NCBI GenBank assembly: GCA_036244855.1
Contig: BQKZ01001420.1
Coordinates: 32,895-96,894 of the forward strand
Direction of reading: 5' to 3'
Source: Temnopleurus reevesii
Lineage: Eukaryota > Echinodermata > Echinoidea > Temnopleuroida > Temnopleuridae
Length of the DNA: 64,000 nucleotides
The first letter of the stretch is position 1. Every line of letters begins with the position of its first letter. Positions 1 to 10,219 of the stretch are shown here, in pieces. A model generated the notes under the pieces. That model had not been told where the DNA came from. It saw nothing but the letters and a program-made list of their open reading frames with translations, and ran no database searches. The position numbers were made by a program, and so were the translations under genes.

Positions 1-1157
1 TTGAGTAAGGGTACCGGTAAAATTTAGTCTTTCACATTAATGATCGACGTCCACCTTTTCTCTCGATACACGATCTTGCCCATTTCAGCATGTCAGCTCT
101 CCTGACCTGACTGTTGCTCTGTCCTGACGAATTAAGGACATCAATCTCGTGTCGGGAGGTGTGGTGTAGACCTAATAATCTTGAGCCATCGCCCGAAAAA
201 AAAGTCGAGAGTCATCATATCAGGTGAACGTGGAAGCCATTCAACTTCATATGATCACTGAAGAGCTGGGTGAGGCGTTCTGCAGCAATGGCAAGGTGCC
301 CCATCTTGCACCCACCATACACGTCGGAACCGTCCATTCCTGCCATGGCGAAACCTTGCAACTCTATCAAGGGCAGGGATAACATGTCCATCGATTATCG
401 GGACGATTATTTTTGTCACATCTTTCATTATAAGTTGAACAAAGCAGTTGTAAATAAGAAAATAAAAACAACATGAACATCTTACATAAAAAGATTTAAC
501 TTTGTTTTACAATACGATGTGAGTGGAAGTTTGTGCGTGTGTGTGTGTTTGTGGGGGCGGTGGTTTTTCGGAATTGATAAATAACAGAGCAAAAGGAATC
601 GTATCTAATCAAAATACCCTGTTGATCCATCGATCCTAAATATCTCAGATAAATCTTTTTGTAAGCTACAAGTAGCTCACTTGTCCAAAATTGGAAGGAA
701 AATCCTGCGCAGGCACATTTTCATACATCTAACTTAAGTAAACACTGTTCATCGAAGCATGATTCTTTTTCCAAATTTTTCATATCATTAGAAAGGTCAA
801 TCCTTCAGCTTTCTATACAAATCAACATTTCTTCATAAAACCATATATGCTTAATTTGCCAACCATTTCAAAAGTGTTACATTTTTATTGAGACACACTG
901 TATAGCAAAATATTATATTTAGAAATGCAATACATTGGAGGAGTGTTTTTTCGTGGCAACTCGTTACTGCCGAATAAAATGCTGGCTAATGGAGAGTAAC
1001 CGATGGAATGGTGATGGACTTTAAAATGTGTCCAGGGTTCCATTAGATCTCGNAAAAAAATACACCCAGATAGAGCGTTTGTTCACCTGCTGCATCAGAG
1101 CTAGTTATGTGATGTATACTAACATGACTAACACCCAAATGTTTTTTTTAAATGTCT
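1..1157. other. Intergenic, no gene seen
   Basis: AT-rich unique-looking sequence with no coding exon I can support. It contains a short GT-rich stretch near 535-560 and a single ambiguous base at 1053. Open frames here are short and have no recognisable domains. Confidence 0.6.
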
Positions 1158-1375
1158 TTATCTCCCTTAATGATAATAATAATAATAATGGTAGCTACTT
1201 GTATAGCGCACAGGTCCACCTTATTTGTGCGCATGGCGCTGAAAGCTTTTAGACTCAATATTACCCGGCTACAGCTGGCAACCATTACGGCGCCCCGCAT
1301 TACAAGGAATTTCTTCCTGCCGTCCCCATTTACCTCACCTGGGTCGAGTGCAGCACAATGTGGATGAATTACACT
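1158..1375 (-). mobile_element. SINE-like repeat with (ATT)n tail, 5'-truncated
   Basis: Read on the minus strand, the block runs from a 'ctgcactcgacccaggtgag' body segment through a 'gcgctatacaag' segment and ends in an (ATT)n tail (1167-1188). The same order of segments occurs, diverged, at 3668-4060 (minus), and parts of it recur on the plus strand at 5085-5142, 7398-7424 and 7441-7580. This makes it a dispersed family rather than unique DNA. The tRNA-like head is absent here. The family name is not known to me. Confidence 0.6.
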
Positions 1376-1379
1376 CCGA

Positions 1380-1626
1380 TTTATTCATTTCTCTAATGTC
1401 ATCCACTATGATGTATGAACATTTCAAGAAACAAATAACATTGGGGAAATTTCTAGCTTTTGTCATTCATTGTATGTTAACTGCTTTGTACAATAATTGT
1501 CAATGTTATGCTCATTATACTTTTGTTATACAGAGTTTTATTCAACTTTCTTTTGTAAATGTTCATTTTACTTTGTATTATTTCTGATGAAGTGAAAATA
1601 AATGAATTGAATTGAATTGAATTGAA
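1380..1626 (+). mobile_element. Probable LINE 3' end with (GAATT)n tail
   Basis: A roughly 200 bp AT-rich segment ends in 'gaagtgaaaataaatgaatt' followed by a short (GAATT)n array at about 1602-1626. Similar endings (AATAAA-like motif then GAATT repeats) are seen near 9388-9412 and 53078-53098. A short microsatellite directly after an AATAAA-like end is typical of CR1/L2-type LINE 3' ends. Assignment to a clade is inference. Confidence 0.4.
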
Positions 1627-2057
1627 AATCTGTGGCCTGTAAGATAAACGTGATTAACACATCTTTAGTATTTTCCATAGACATGATAGGTGTACGGTTT
1701 ATGACATACGATTGATTGGAAATATCTATTTTACAAAACCCTTGTTTGGGTGTCAATAAAAATAGGAAACAGGTTAAGGATGGTATTTCTGCACCACTGA
1801 AAATAAGGTCCACCGCTTTTGAAGAAAAAACCCTTAAAACCATTTAGATTTATTTTTATCAAAGTATGTACAATGTTTATTCTTATTATAAAAAAATCCC
1901 ATTTCTGCATTGGAACATGACAATTTTTGCGTGAAACTCTGGAAAGGAAACAAATCTATGCATAGAAACATCTAAAGCAAGAATTACCAAATCAATTATA
2001 TATCTAAAACAAATTTCGTAACATCTTTCCAAAAATGAATAACAAAATAAGTGATTG

Positions 2058-2063
2058 AAAAAA
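2058..2063 (-). terminator. Pol III T-run terminator of tRNA-Gly
   Basis: Six consecutive A on the plus strand (T on the transcribed sense of the minus-strand tRNA) lie five bases past the 3' end of the tRNA. This is the normal position and length for RNA polymerase III termination. Confidence 0.8.
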
Positions 2064-2067
2064 GAAT

Positions 2068-2138
2068 TGCATTGGCCGGGAATCGAACCCGGGCCTCCCG
2101 CGTGGCAGGCGAGAATTCTACCACTGAACCACCAATGC
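2068..2138 (-). tRNA. tRNA-Gly (GCC anticodon)
   Basis: The reverse complement gives a 71-nt glycine tRNA. The acceptor arms GCATTGG and CCAATGC pair fully and are followed by an A discriminator. The D-arm contains TGGTTCAGTGGTAGAATTC, which includes the A box. The anticodon loop reads CTGCCAC with anticodon GCC, and the T-arm contains GGTTCGATTCC (B box). It matches the highly conserved animal tRNA-Gly-GCC consensus as I know it, with no intron, and a T-run follows. It looks functional, although it stands alone with no neighbouring tRNA genes in the window. Confidence 0.96.
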
Positions 2139-2670
2139 TTTCGCGTTGTTGAGGTAATTTATTACATATAAGTTCAAACTTAAATGCAGATATCCGAGTC
2201 GGAGTCAAGTTCCCAAGAGATGTTGAACTTTGTGATGACGTGTACATGATTATATTTCCAATGCTGAACGAGTGAGAAGATGAACAGATGTTCAAAGTGC
2301 GGAAAACGATAGATGGCGCTCAACCACATTTACAATTCATGCCGCTTTACTCACAGATTAAAATATATGCCCGTTTGTTGACAACGAGTTCCTAAACCTT
2401 ACTGGTCAATAACTATATAACTTGAAACCCACTTTATATATATTGCTTGTTGCTATGTCGGACAAGACTCGGGCAACCTTTTGGGTAGTCAAGAACAACC
2501 TTTGTGTATAGAGAACATATATAATAGTCCATTTATTAGTAAACATTAAGATTTTGTTATTTATTTTGTTATTTATTTTAAAAAAAGAAACGATGAAGAA
2601 TGCAAAAAAAGAAAAATATTATACAGGCACTGTCAAGACATCTAGGAAAAATGTATTAAAGCATAATATT

Positions 2671-2780
2671 GTCGCTTTATTACTGCACAGTGTGCCTTTG
2701 TAGGTCTTATCTTTAATTTTACATTTTGGAGCACTAAACTTCGATATTTTTTTTTAAGCCTAACATTTTAGCAGCTTAGT
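2671..2780 (+). repeat. Dispersed repeat, copy 1 of 2
   Basis: Contains 'tactgcacagtgtg' followed by similar 'tgtaggtc' and AT-rich segments ending near 'agcttagtttatg'. A diverged copy in the same orientation is at 29087-29198 ('tactgcacagtgtgtctatg'...). No open frame or terminal repeat is visible. Confidence 0.55.
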
Positions 2781-2819
2781 TTATGTACACCATCAACCAT
2801 TAAGGTAACATTATTTAGA

Positions 2820-2905
2820 AACACAAACACACACACAAACATACACACACACACACACACAAACATACATACACACACACACACACACACACTCACACAA
2901 ATACA
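2820..2905. repeat. (CA)n microsatellite
   Basis: Imperfect CA dinucleotide array with interruptions such as AAACATACA. The minus-strand open frame across it is a low-complexity shadow. Confidence 0.9.
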
Positions 2906-3667
2906 CAAATGCACCAACACACTTGCACAAACTGCTGTATATACAATAAACCTTTTAACCCCTCGCACTATAAAAAAACAAAAAAAAAACAAAAAAAACC
3001 CAAAAATGTCAAGATTTTCATTTCTTTTTTTGCTTTGGAAAACATCGCTCTTATTCTTCATCTTCAATATGACATTGTTTGTTTCAACTGTTAGTGTAAA
3101 TAAATATATACATGAGTAAACGACAAATTGAATAAGGGGAAATTAGAGGAAAGCATGTCTCCTATTCTATCCCGCACATCAACATCGCCATTCATCAAAC
3201 AATTTCTATAGTTTCCTGTACCGATAATGCCATTGTTCAGAGAAACTCCTCTCCGCAACCATGCAGTCCAGCAAATAAATTCATCGTACTCAACAGAAAT
3301 TCTATATGAAATTATACTGACACATTAATCATTCATAAGAAGTGAGTGTATAATTTGTTTTCATATTAAGTGGTCTCAGCGTAAAGGGGGTCAACGTTCA
3401 TTTCATTAGGGATCGGCGGACGGAAATTACTATTATTTCGTTCGCACTTTGTGATATTGACAAAGTGATTGATATGCAGTTTTTGATGGTAATTTATTCA
3501 TTGAATACGTTTTAATTCCATTCCAAAGAAGATGAGAGGGAGATGATACAGGATGAAAAGGATGTTTTGTTCTCAAAGGAGAGCTTACCTGTGACCTAAT
3601 TACTTTTTTTCTTTACCAAAGCGTATAGCGTAAAGCGGTGAATTCTGAAAATCGGGCTATGCATGCA

Positions 3668-4060
3668 ATAATAATAATAATGAACAGCTTTTAGATATAG
3701 TGCTTATCAACTCTTCGTGAGAATTACCTAAGCGCTCTACAATTGCAGCATTATTACCCTGGCTTTAGTAGACAAGCTATTAAGCGCAAGGAGTACATTC
3801 CTACTGGAAGGTGTTTCACCAAGATAAGAAAGACTTTAAGAACGAGCTTATACGCACGACTAATTCAGTTCTTATGCTGAATGATCATGATGATCGAGTA
3901 TCTCACGCGTATAACACTCGCTAACGTACTCCAGTCTATCTTAAATTCGTGCGTATAACTTTAAGAACAACTTGGTGAAACACCGCCCAGGTACCCATTC
4001 ACCTCACCTGGTTTGCGTGCAGCACAACATGGATGTAGTTATTGCTGATGGAAACTACGA
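3668..4060 (-). mobile_element. SINE-like repeat with (ATT)n tail, interrupted by a MITE
   Basis: Second minus-strand copy of the family at 1158-1375. It shows the 'caggtgaggtgaatgggtac' body, a 'gtagagcgcttag' segment and an (ATT)n tail at 3669-3682. The body is split by the inverted-repeat element at 3810-3984, which lies between the 'ctactgga' and 'ccaggtaccc' parts of the repeat. The MITE therefore inserted later. Confidence 0.6.
3810..3984. mobile_element. MITE-like inverted-repeat element, nested
   Basis: The ends are a perfect 14-bp inverted repeat: GGTGTTTCACCAAG at 3810-3823 and its complement at 3971-3984. Behind it are further partly matching segments (CTTTAAGAAC and TTATACGCAC on both sides). 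The 175-bp element could fold into one long hairpin and has no coding capacity. It sits inside the SINE-like repeat. I could not identify a clear target-site duplication. Confidence 0.75.
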
Positions 4061-4146
4061 CCCTCTGGTTCAATGGCGAGAGTCAGAACCACTACACCAC
4101 AGCGCCTCTACAGTCATGTTCTCGACGAATGGCTGGCCGTTCATCG

Positions 4147-4620
4147 AGTAGAGTGTATCCACCTGATAGAACATAATTTGTTTGTAGGGTCACTGTTGGA
4201 ATCCCTAAGGGTAGTCTTCATTGTCCCATTCTTTTCTTATTAATGATCAGAAAGTATAACTGCAACATGTAATATTTTTACCGATGATGTCGCATTTTAT
4301 TGCACTGGTTCTGATTATCAGATTATAGTGAAATTAACATTGACATGCAAAATAGTCTTAACAATATTAAAAGATGGGTATTGAATTGTCATGGTGATTA
4401 AATTATTCAAAGGCCTAAATGGGCATTCAGAGAATGAAGGACTTGGTTACCTTTAAGCAAATTTGATGTATAAATGTATTCATGGATTGGCCCCATTTAG
4501 TTTATTGTATGTTACAAGATTTAAATGTTTTGCGGTAGACACGATATACATTTTTAAATGTTTCGAGAAAACATTCGTGTATTTTGGACTACAGATCAGT
4601 TTCTAGATTCATTAAAACTT
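4147..4620 (+). pseudogene. LINE reverse-transcriptase remnant (decayed)
   Basis: Fragments of a non-LTR retrotransposon reverse transcriptase can be read in shifting frames. 4189-4240 reads VTVGIPKGSLHCPILF, like the conserved 'G(V/I)P(Q/K)GS...GP.LF' block. About 4275-4320 reads IFTDDVAFYCTGSDY, which is the catalytic F/Y-x-DD block with both aspartates kept. 4337-4395 in another frame reads NIDMQNSLNNIKRW. About 4460-4515 reads MYKCIHGLAPFSLLY, typical of LINE C-terminal regions. Frameshifts and stops separate these pieces, so it is dead. The type resembles the CR1/Jockey/L2 group, but the clade is not certain. Confidence 0.75.
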
Positions 4621-5079
4621 GACATTTTATCATTTTTTTAAATTTGCTATTAAAGTAATTTTATTTCAAATAATTTGAATTTTGATCAGGATATTTATTA
4701 ACGTTTATAAGCTATTCATTGTATGATTTTCACAAGCGTAAAACACAATGGTGCGTAAAATATGATCATTTTCTCTACGGTTTTGATCTTTTACGTTACT
4801 AACAATTGTATTCTTTTTCATTTTGGTATCTTGCAAATCCCCTTGTAGCCTGTTCAAACGTCTTTCTAATTTACTCTCACCCTTATCATAATTATAGCAT
4901 AGCTGTTGAATAATTTCAACCATGAGGTATAATTGCTGAAATATTCAAACAGAATTTAAAAACCTACCTTTTCAACATCGCATATAATTAATTTCGTCCC
5001 TGTGTTATTTTCTTGAAATTCTATCTTACTCTACACATTTTCCAGTTGCGCCTTGAGCATTTTCGTGAAAAGTGGATTT

Positions 5080-5099
5080 GGCGCCATATAAATCATATA

Positions 5100-5141
<42 letters not shown>

Positions 5142-5142
5142 C
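5080..5142 (+). mobile_element. SINE tail with (ATT)n
   Basis: A 'ggcgccatataaatcat' segment is followed by a clean (ATT)n array (about 5101-5142), matching the 3' end of the SINE-like family seen at 1158-1375 on the other strand. Only the tail part is recognisable. Confidence 0.55.
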
Positions 5143-5892
5143 AAAGTATCCTTCTACTTTGAAATTCTCAAATATAAATGTATTACATGCATTTTTAGGA
5201 TCATATATATTATTACTTTTGTTTTACTTCTCTTCCATGTAATATATTTAAGTTATCATTATAGAATTATTGTATTGTTAGTATGTTTATTCACATTTTA
5301 CTTGTTATTTTTGTTTTCTATTCATTTCTTTGCGTCATCAGGACATTGACGTAAAACAGAAAATCTGCTAATATTTTGTGCCTATTATGAATAAAAAAAA
5401 ATATGAAATAAAGACATAATTATCTTGTCAAAACCTCTTTCTTAACCTTTTCATTGCCTGTCACCGGCAATAGCTTTAACTTATTTCCAAGTTTGATAAT
5501 GGGGTCAGGTACTCGTGAATACATCCCCAATTTCACATTACATGATCATCTAGTCTCACGAGCTGGCCATGCTACCCATCACACTGTTCTCCAGCTACGT
5601 CAAAAGCCAACTACGTATATGATTTTATTCATCTTTCATCAAAGTGCTTCCCATCCGACATCCTAGCTATAAATAATTCACTTTTGTAACAAGGAAATGT
5701 GATACAACAGCAAAGAAAGAGAAAGCCTGTTCGAAAAATGGATGCATTATGGATATTACAGGCGTTGAAATCATCTCATTAGAGTAATGACTTCTCGCAA
5801 GAGTAACACAGTTATTCATCAGGCAATGTGTTGATAAAGTAAACGCGAGTGAATCATTTTATATTCTGGTGCAAAGAGGCAAATGACAAATC

Positions 5893-5905
5893 GTTGCTAG
5901 GCAAC
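5893..5905. promoter_or_regulatory. RFX (X-box) palindrome
   Basis: GTTGCTAGGCAAC is an exact two-arm X-box of the kind bound by RFX factors (arms GTTGC and GCAAC, 3-bp spacer). A CCAAT follows directly at 5905-5909. It lies about 1.3 kb upstream of the ATG at 7211. That it regulates that gene is inference. Confidence 0.45.
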
Positions 5906-7210
5906 CAATATCATTTTCCATTTTCTCAGCATCGTCTGCCTGCTTTCTTCTAAATGCTGAGCCATACATTTGCGGTCATGGCCCACGTATGCTTAGCGTT
6001 TGTCAAAACTCAAGATGCGCTTTCTGAACGCAGAAAAAAAGGATTGCCCAACGTTGAAATGGTTTGGCCTGCACTCGAAGTACGTATGTGGACTCATTAG
6101 TGTCGGCTAAGTGTCTTCCCTCTGAATCCCTGCATCCACGGTAGATGTCGACAATAAAAGCAAATATGTGGCTGAACGTATTGTCCTTCATCAAACATCA
6201 ATATCTGTATTTCGGTTCTTACCCCCCCCCCCCCTCCTCTATCTTTCTCTCTCTTTAATGATGGATTTGACCTGAAAATGTTGTAACCTGTTTAATTATC
6301 CAATGTTTACATTGCCGAGACATTTTCCTCTCTGAAAAATCAACGGGACCCCCTTTTCATTTGCTTTTGTGCTGGGCAACTGGCTCGATGTTTATTATTT
6401 CTGTCTATAAGTAATAATGTAGTTGTCATGCTAACATAGAAAAGAAAGTCATAAGGGCTATATAATCATTATTGGATTTATTTTTTCGGGTATAATGATC
6501 ACTCTTAGCTCCAAATTGGTATATATACCGAGATATTTCATGCAGTTAAAACTGACATGCACTTAAGCTGGAAAGAAGTTATTAATCTTTGGAAAAGATA
6601 TTCTATGCTAAATCCCTTCCTCCCGAAACCAGCTACTGTTCAAAACCAAAATAAACCACCATGTTACATATCCTGCCTTGATATGATAGCCTGTTATGTA
6701 CGCCAATGAATGCGTGTGTGCGTTGAGTATTCAACACTTGGTAATACTTTGCTGAAAAGCAAATACCTGTTCGTGGCGCGCGGATCGAGTGATGCACGCA
6801 TCCACTGAAGAAGAAAGCGCGGGAAGCAGGGAGCTGAAATCTGACAGGTAGTTGAGCAGACGACAGAGGTGGATAAAAGCGGTGATGACTCTCCCGCCTT
6901 TGCCTACCAGCAGTACAGGGCATCGCCACTAAACAGGCATTGGCGACTGAGGATCGTTTCAGCTCAATTTGCAGATTGATCCGACAAACAGTCCAAAAAC
7001 CACCCAATTTCAGTCAAAATACATCATTCTTGATGCTCTATTTTGATAATTCGAAATTGGTTTGAGGAGTTAAGTGTTGCATGTGCTGAACATCGACACC
7101 TTCTATAAAGCATTTGCGGGAAAACACTGTAACATCATTTATCCATATTACTAAGGGTTTCTCAGAACGTGTAGTGGTTGGATCCGATTGGACTTCATCA
7201 AGAACCCAAC

Positions 7211-7280
7211 ATGGAACAACGATCAAAGCTCTTCTCCATGTGCCTGCTCTGCATTGTCTACATAAACAATGTCCAAGCAC
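7211..7280 (+). CDS. Exon: signal peptide start of acidic secreted protein (candidate)
   Basis: The ATG lies in a good initiation context (A at -3, G at +4). It opens 23 codons that read as a classical signal peptide: short basic start (MEQRSK), hydrophobic core (LFSMCLLCIVYI) and a cleavage site of the -3/-1 type ending in VQA. The exon ends after one base of the next codon, followed by a consensus donor (GTAAGT at 7281). This phase 1 end fits the 27749 exon, which needs one base and then reads R-A-V-P-Q. The two exons are the only pieces in the region that match in phase and sense, but the intron would be about 20.5 kb and an unseen exon in between is possible. I do not recognise the family. 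A cDNA would settle the join. Confidence 0.55.
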
Positions 7281-7397
7281 GTAAGTATTATTTCTGCAAT
7301 TTGGACTTATTATTGTGAGAACATTAAAAGTAAAGGCATATCAAGTATATAATACTTTTCCTTGATAGTAGAATATATTATATATTATAGTTTCTGC

Positions 7398-7424
7398 GCT
7401 ATATAAGTATTATTATTATTATCA
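7398..7424 (+). mobile_element. SINE tail fragment
   Basis: 'gcgctatataagtattatta' is the 3' end of the same (ATT)n-tailed SINE-like family as at 1158-1375. It lies directly upstream of a head fragment of a similar element. Confidence 0.45.
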
Positions 7425-7440
7425 GATTATTGTATACCCT

Positions 7441-7580
7441 TGGTGAGTGTCATGGCCAAGTTGGTATGTATTGCGTCTCAGTAAAATGGCTAGGGGTTTG
7501 AATGCCGGACGCATTTTCCTTCAGCGAGAAATTAATCGATATTGCAGTGCACTCAACCCAGGTGATCTAAATGTGTATTC
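7441..7580 (+). mobile_element. tRNA-derived SINE head fragment
   Basis: A tRNA-like region is visible, with an A-box-like TGGCCAAGTTGGT (7453-7465) and a B-box-like GGTTTGAATGCC (about 7495-7506), followed by a 'gcactcaacccaggtga' segment. That segment also occurs in the elements at 1158-1375 and 3668-4060. The family therefore appears to be a tRNA head plus this body plus an (ATT)n tail. This copy is cut off after the body start. Confidence 0.6.
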
Positions 7581-8002
7581 TTTTTGTTAGACAATTCTGC
7601 AAATTTGAGTTTAGAATAGTATAGAATTTAATGTAAAGGCGCATGTGATTAAAACGACACCTGTAAATTGCCAATTCTTGTATTCAGAAACATCTAAACC
7701 TAGCCTATTTTGTTATCTATCTAAAAGAATGCACCAAAGATATATGTAAGGACGTTGGCAAAATATTGAGTCAATATGATTTTTACAAAATAAGCGAAAC
7801 AACTTTTTTTTTATCCCAATGGGATAAATATTTCCCCAAAAATAATATAACTGTTATGAGACAATTCTCTCCAAGTTTGGTTTCATCATTTGTGTTGACT
7901 GAAATTGAAGGACATATTTATCATCTGGTAGGTGTTAAAATTGGTTGGTTACATAATCGAAAAAATTACACTTCTGGTAAATTTTCTCAATTAAAAAAAC
8001 AA

Positions 8003-8004
<2 letters not shown>

Positions 8005-8034
<30 letters not shown>
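8005..8034. repeat. (CA)n microsatellite
   Basis: Short, nearly pure CA array inside the presumed long intron. The plus-strand open frame running through it is an artefact of the repeat. Confidence 0.9.
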
Positions 8035-8035
<1 letters not shown>

Positions 8036-9229
8036 AATAAAATTAATTATATTATACGCATAAATAATTCGGTAGCCATGTCATCTCAACTGCTATATAT
8101 TCTTCTGTAACTGCCTTTTGTAGACCCGTGACCCAATTCCATATACGATTATCTAATTTCACGACGAGATTGGTTTCCATTGGCTACATCTATATGGACG
8201 CATCATCATCCATGACCACTCTCATCGAATTAACAAATTCTGAAAGCTTTGTATGAAACTAGAAAGCCCGTGTATTGAGCTGGGAGTAAGCAATCATGTC
8301 AATCATGGTGAAAAGAAAACTCAGCATCTCCATAATGGTACAATAGATACCAGCTTCACATCCGGACTCGTGAAGAGAAATAAGAAAGTCATCAGTTACC
8401 TGGATGGATCGAAGCAATATGAAAAGCGCCGCTTCATTATGAATAAAATCCGCACTAACACATTTTATCAAGTCTTTTTTTTTTCTTCAAATGTATTTTG
8501 CTGAAGGGAAAAAGGGTGGTGTGGAAGCTAAAGTAAAGCATTTCTTCAAAGAATGCATTTCCTCTAGTTTCCTCCTAAATCCTTGATATAATTGTGACAT
8601 TGATCGTAAACCTTCCCCTTGTGAATAACTTACAGTCCGAACCCTTTGGTTGTGTTTTGATTATGCTTTGGCGTTGGCGTTTTACTACAACCCAGAGCCA
8701 CCCACTTCTTACGATTTCATTCATAGTCCTGGTTGATGAGAGTTTCTCTGGGTTCATTCATGAGAAGGAAGTCGAACTATAAGATTTGTCCTTTTCAACC
8801 CTTCCTCAAATCCCCTCGAGCCGACAGACAAACGATAATGAGCGTGGCTGTGGGCCCACGCATCCAAGCCATGACAGTTTAATCGACGGAAAACGATAGA
8901 ATTTTGTGAACAAGAAAATCGTATTCTGTTCAAATTGGTGAAGATCATGAGATAGCAAACTGAATCGCTTGAAAGAACAACAGGTTCATTGATATCATAG
9001 TTCATGGTCACAGTCATTTCTAAGAGCATTTGGTGTTAAAAGTTGACTTACATAATGTATAATCTTTTGAAATAGGGAGACTGATGCTTCATTTATCCAT
9101 TTAATACTTTTCTGATTAATCTGCAAGAGTAATTAATTGACTTCAACTCATGTATTTCACATCAAGATTAGTCGTCACGTCATAGATCAATGGCCATGTA
9201 TCTCGTGTTACGTTTGTGACATGTATGTC

Positions 9230-9412
9230 ACACACGTAACAAAAATCCTTGAACCTATAAGATTAGATAACCCATTGACGGCCAGTGGAACAAACGCATT
9301 TTTAGAATTTGGATAGGAACGAATGACTAAAATATACAATACAATGTCACAATTCAGGCATCTGGCTGCAATGACATATTTTAATAAACCTTGAATTGAA
9401 TTGAATTGAACA
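9230..9412 (+). mobile_element. Probable LINE 3' end with (GAATT)n tail
   Basis: Ends in 'aataaaccttgaattgaatt' followed by further GAATT units, the same kind of end as at 1380-1626. No reverse transcriptase is visible upstream, so this would be a strongly 5'-truncated copy. Confidence 0.35.
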
Positions 9413-10219
9413 CCAATTATTTGCCATATATTGCCATACTGCAGAATTATGATTCCTAAAATATAGATATTATAATCTTTAATATTTTACATGAAAAAAT
9501 CCCAAAGAGCGCCTTAAACGAGAGTGATCATAGTTCAAAGATACATGATCTCTCTTTTTAATTCTCATCATCCCTTTTGAAATGCGATACCGGTGTTCTG
9601 CTTAATCTCTCAGTTTTATGGAAAATACAACCTTTTGAAAAATCATCTTTTTCTAAACTTGTCTTCCACTGGGCTCTTTGTACTATTGAAACATGTGTCA
9701 ACACGCGTGCATGATACATCATAGGTATCTATTTCTGAGAAGAATTACACATTACTTTAATACGACAAGATGTTGCACATCTAATATTATGTCCATGCAT
9801 GTGAAAATATCTATTACATTAATCCCATTATGATAATACTATAATTAATACAGAAATAATGTCCAATTTTGTTGAAATTTAATGAATAAAACAGAAATAC
9901 TATTATATCCGCCTGAAAGGTTAAAATGGTTGCACAACTTTCAGCTGTAAATGTGCAATTTAACCATGAATCTTGAGGAATAGACTATATCTTATTACAC
10001 GTTTGCATCTTAAATTTGGAGACAAAAACTTTCTAATCGTTGAGATAATATTGACACAACGCAATGAATATATCTGAGTCATCAATTAAAAGACGGAAGA
10101 AAGTTCCACTCGAGCTTGTTTTTTAATTGACTCTTGGCCGTTCCACAAGAAGTGAACCTTCTAATTATCACCAACTTATCGTGGATATGTCTGGAGCAGA
10201 CATTTTGCCGACCAAACCA

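Larger units (their letters stand above)
2139..3665. other. Intergenic, no gene seen
   Basis: No supported exon. It holds a (CA)n microsatellite (about 2820-2905), an A-rich stretch (about 2970-3000) and, at 2671-2780, one copy of a roughly 110 bp repeat that recurs at 29087-29198. Confidence 0.6.
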
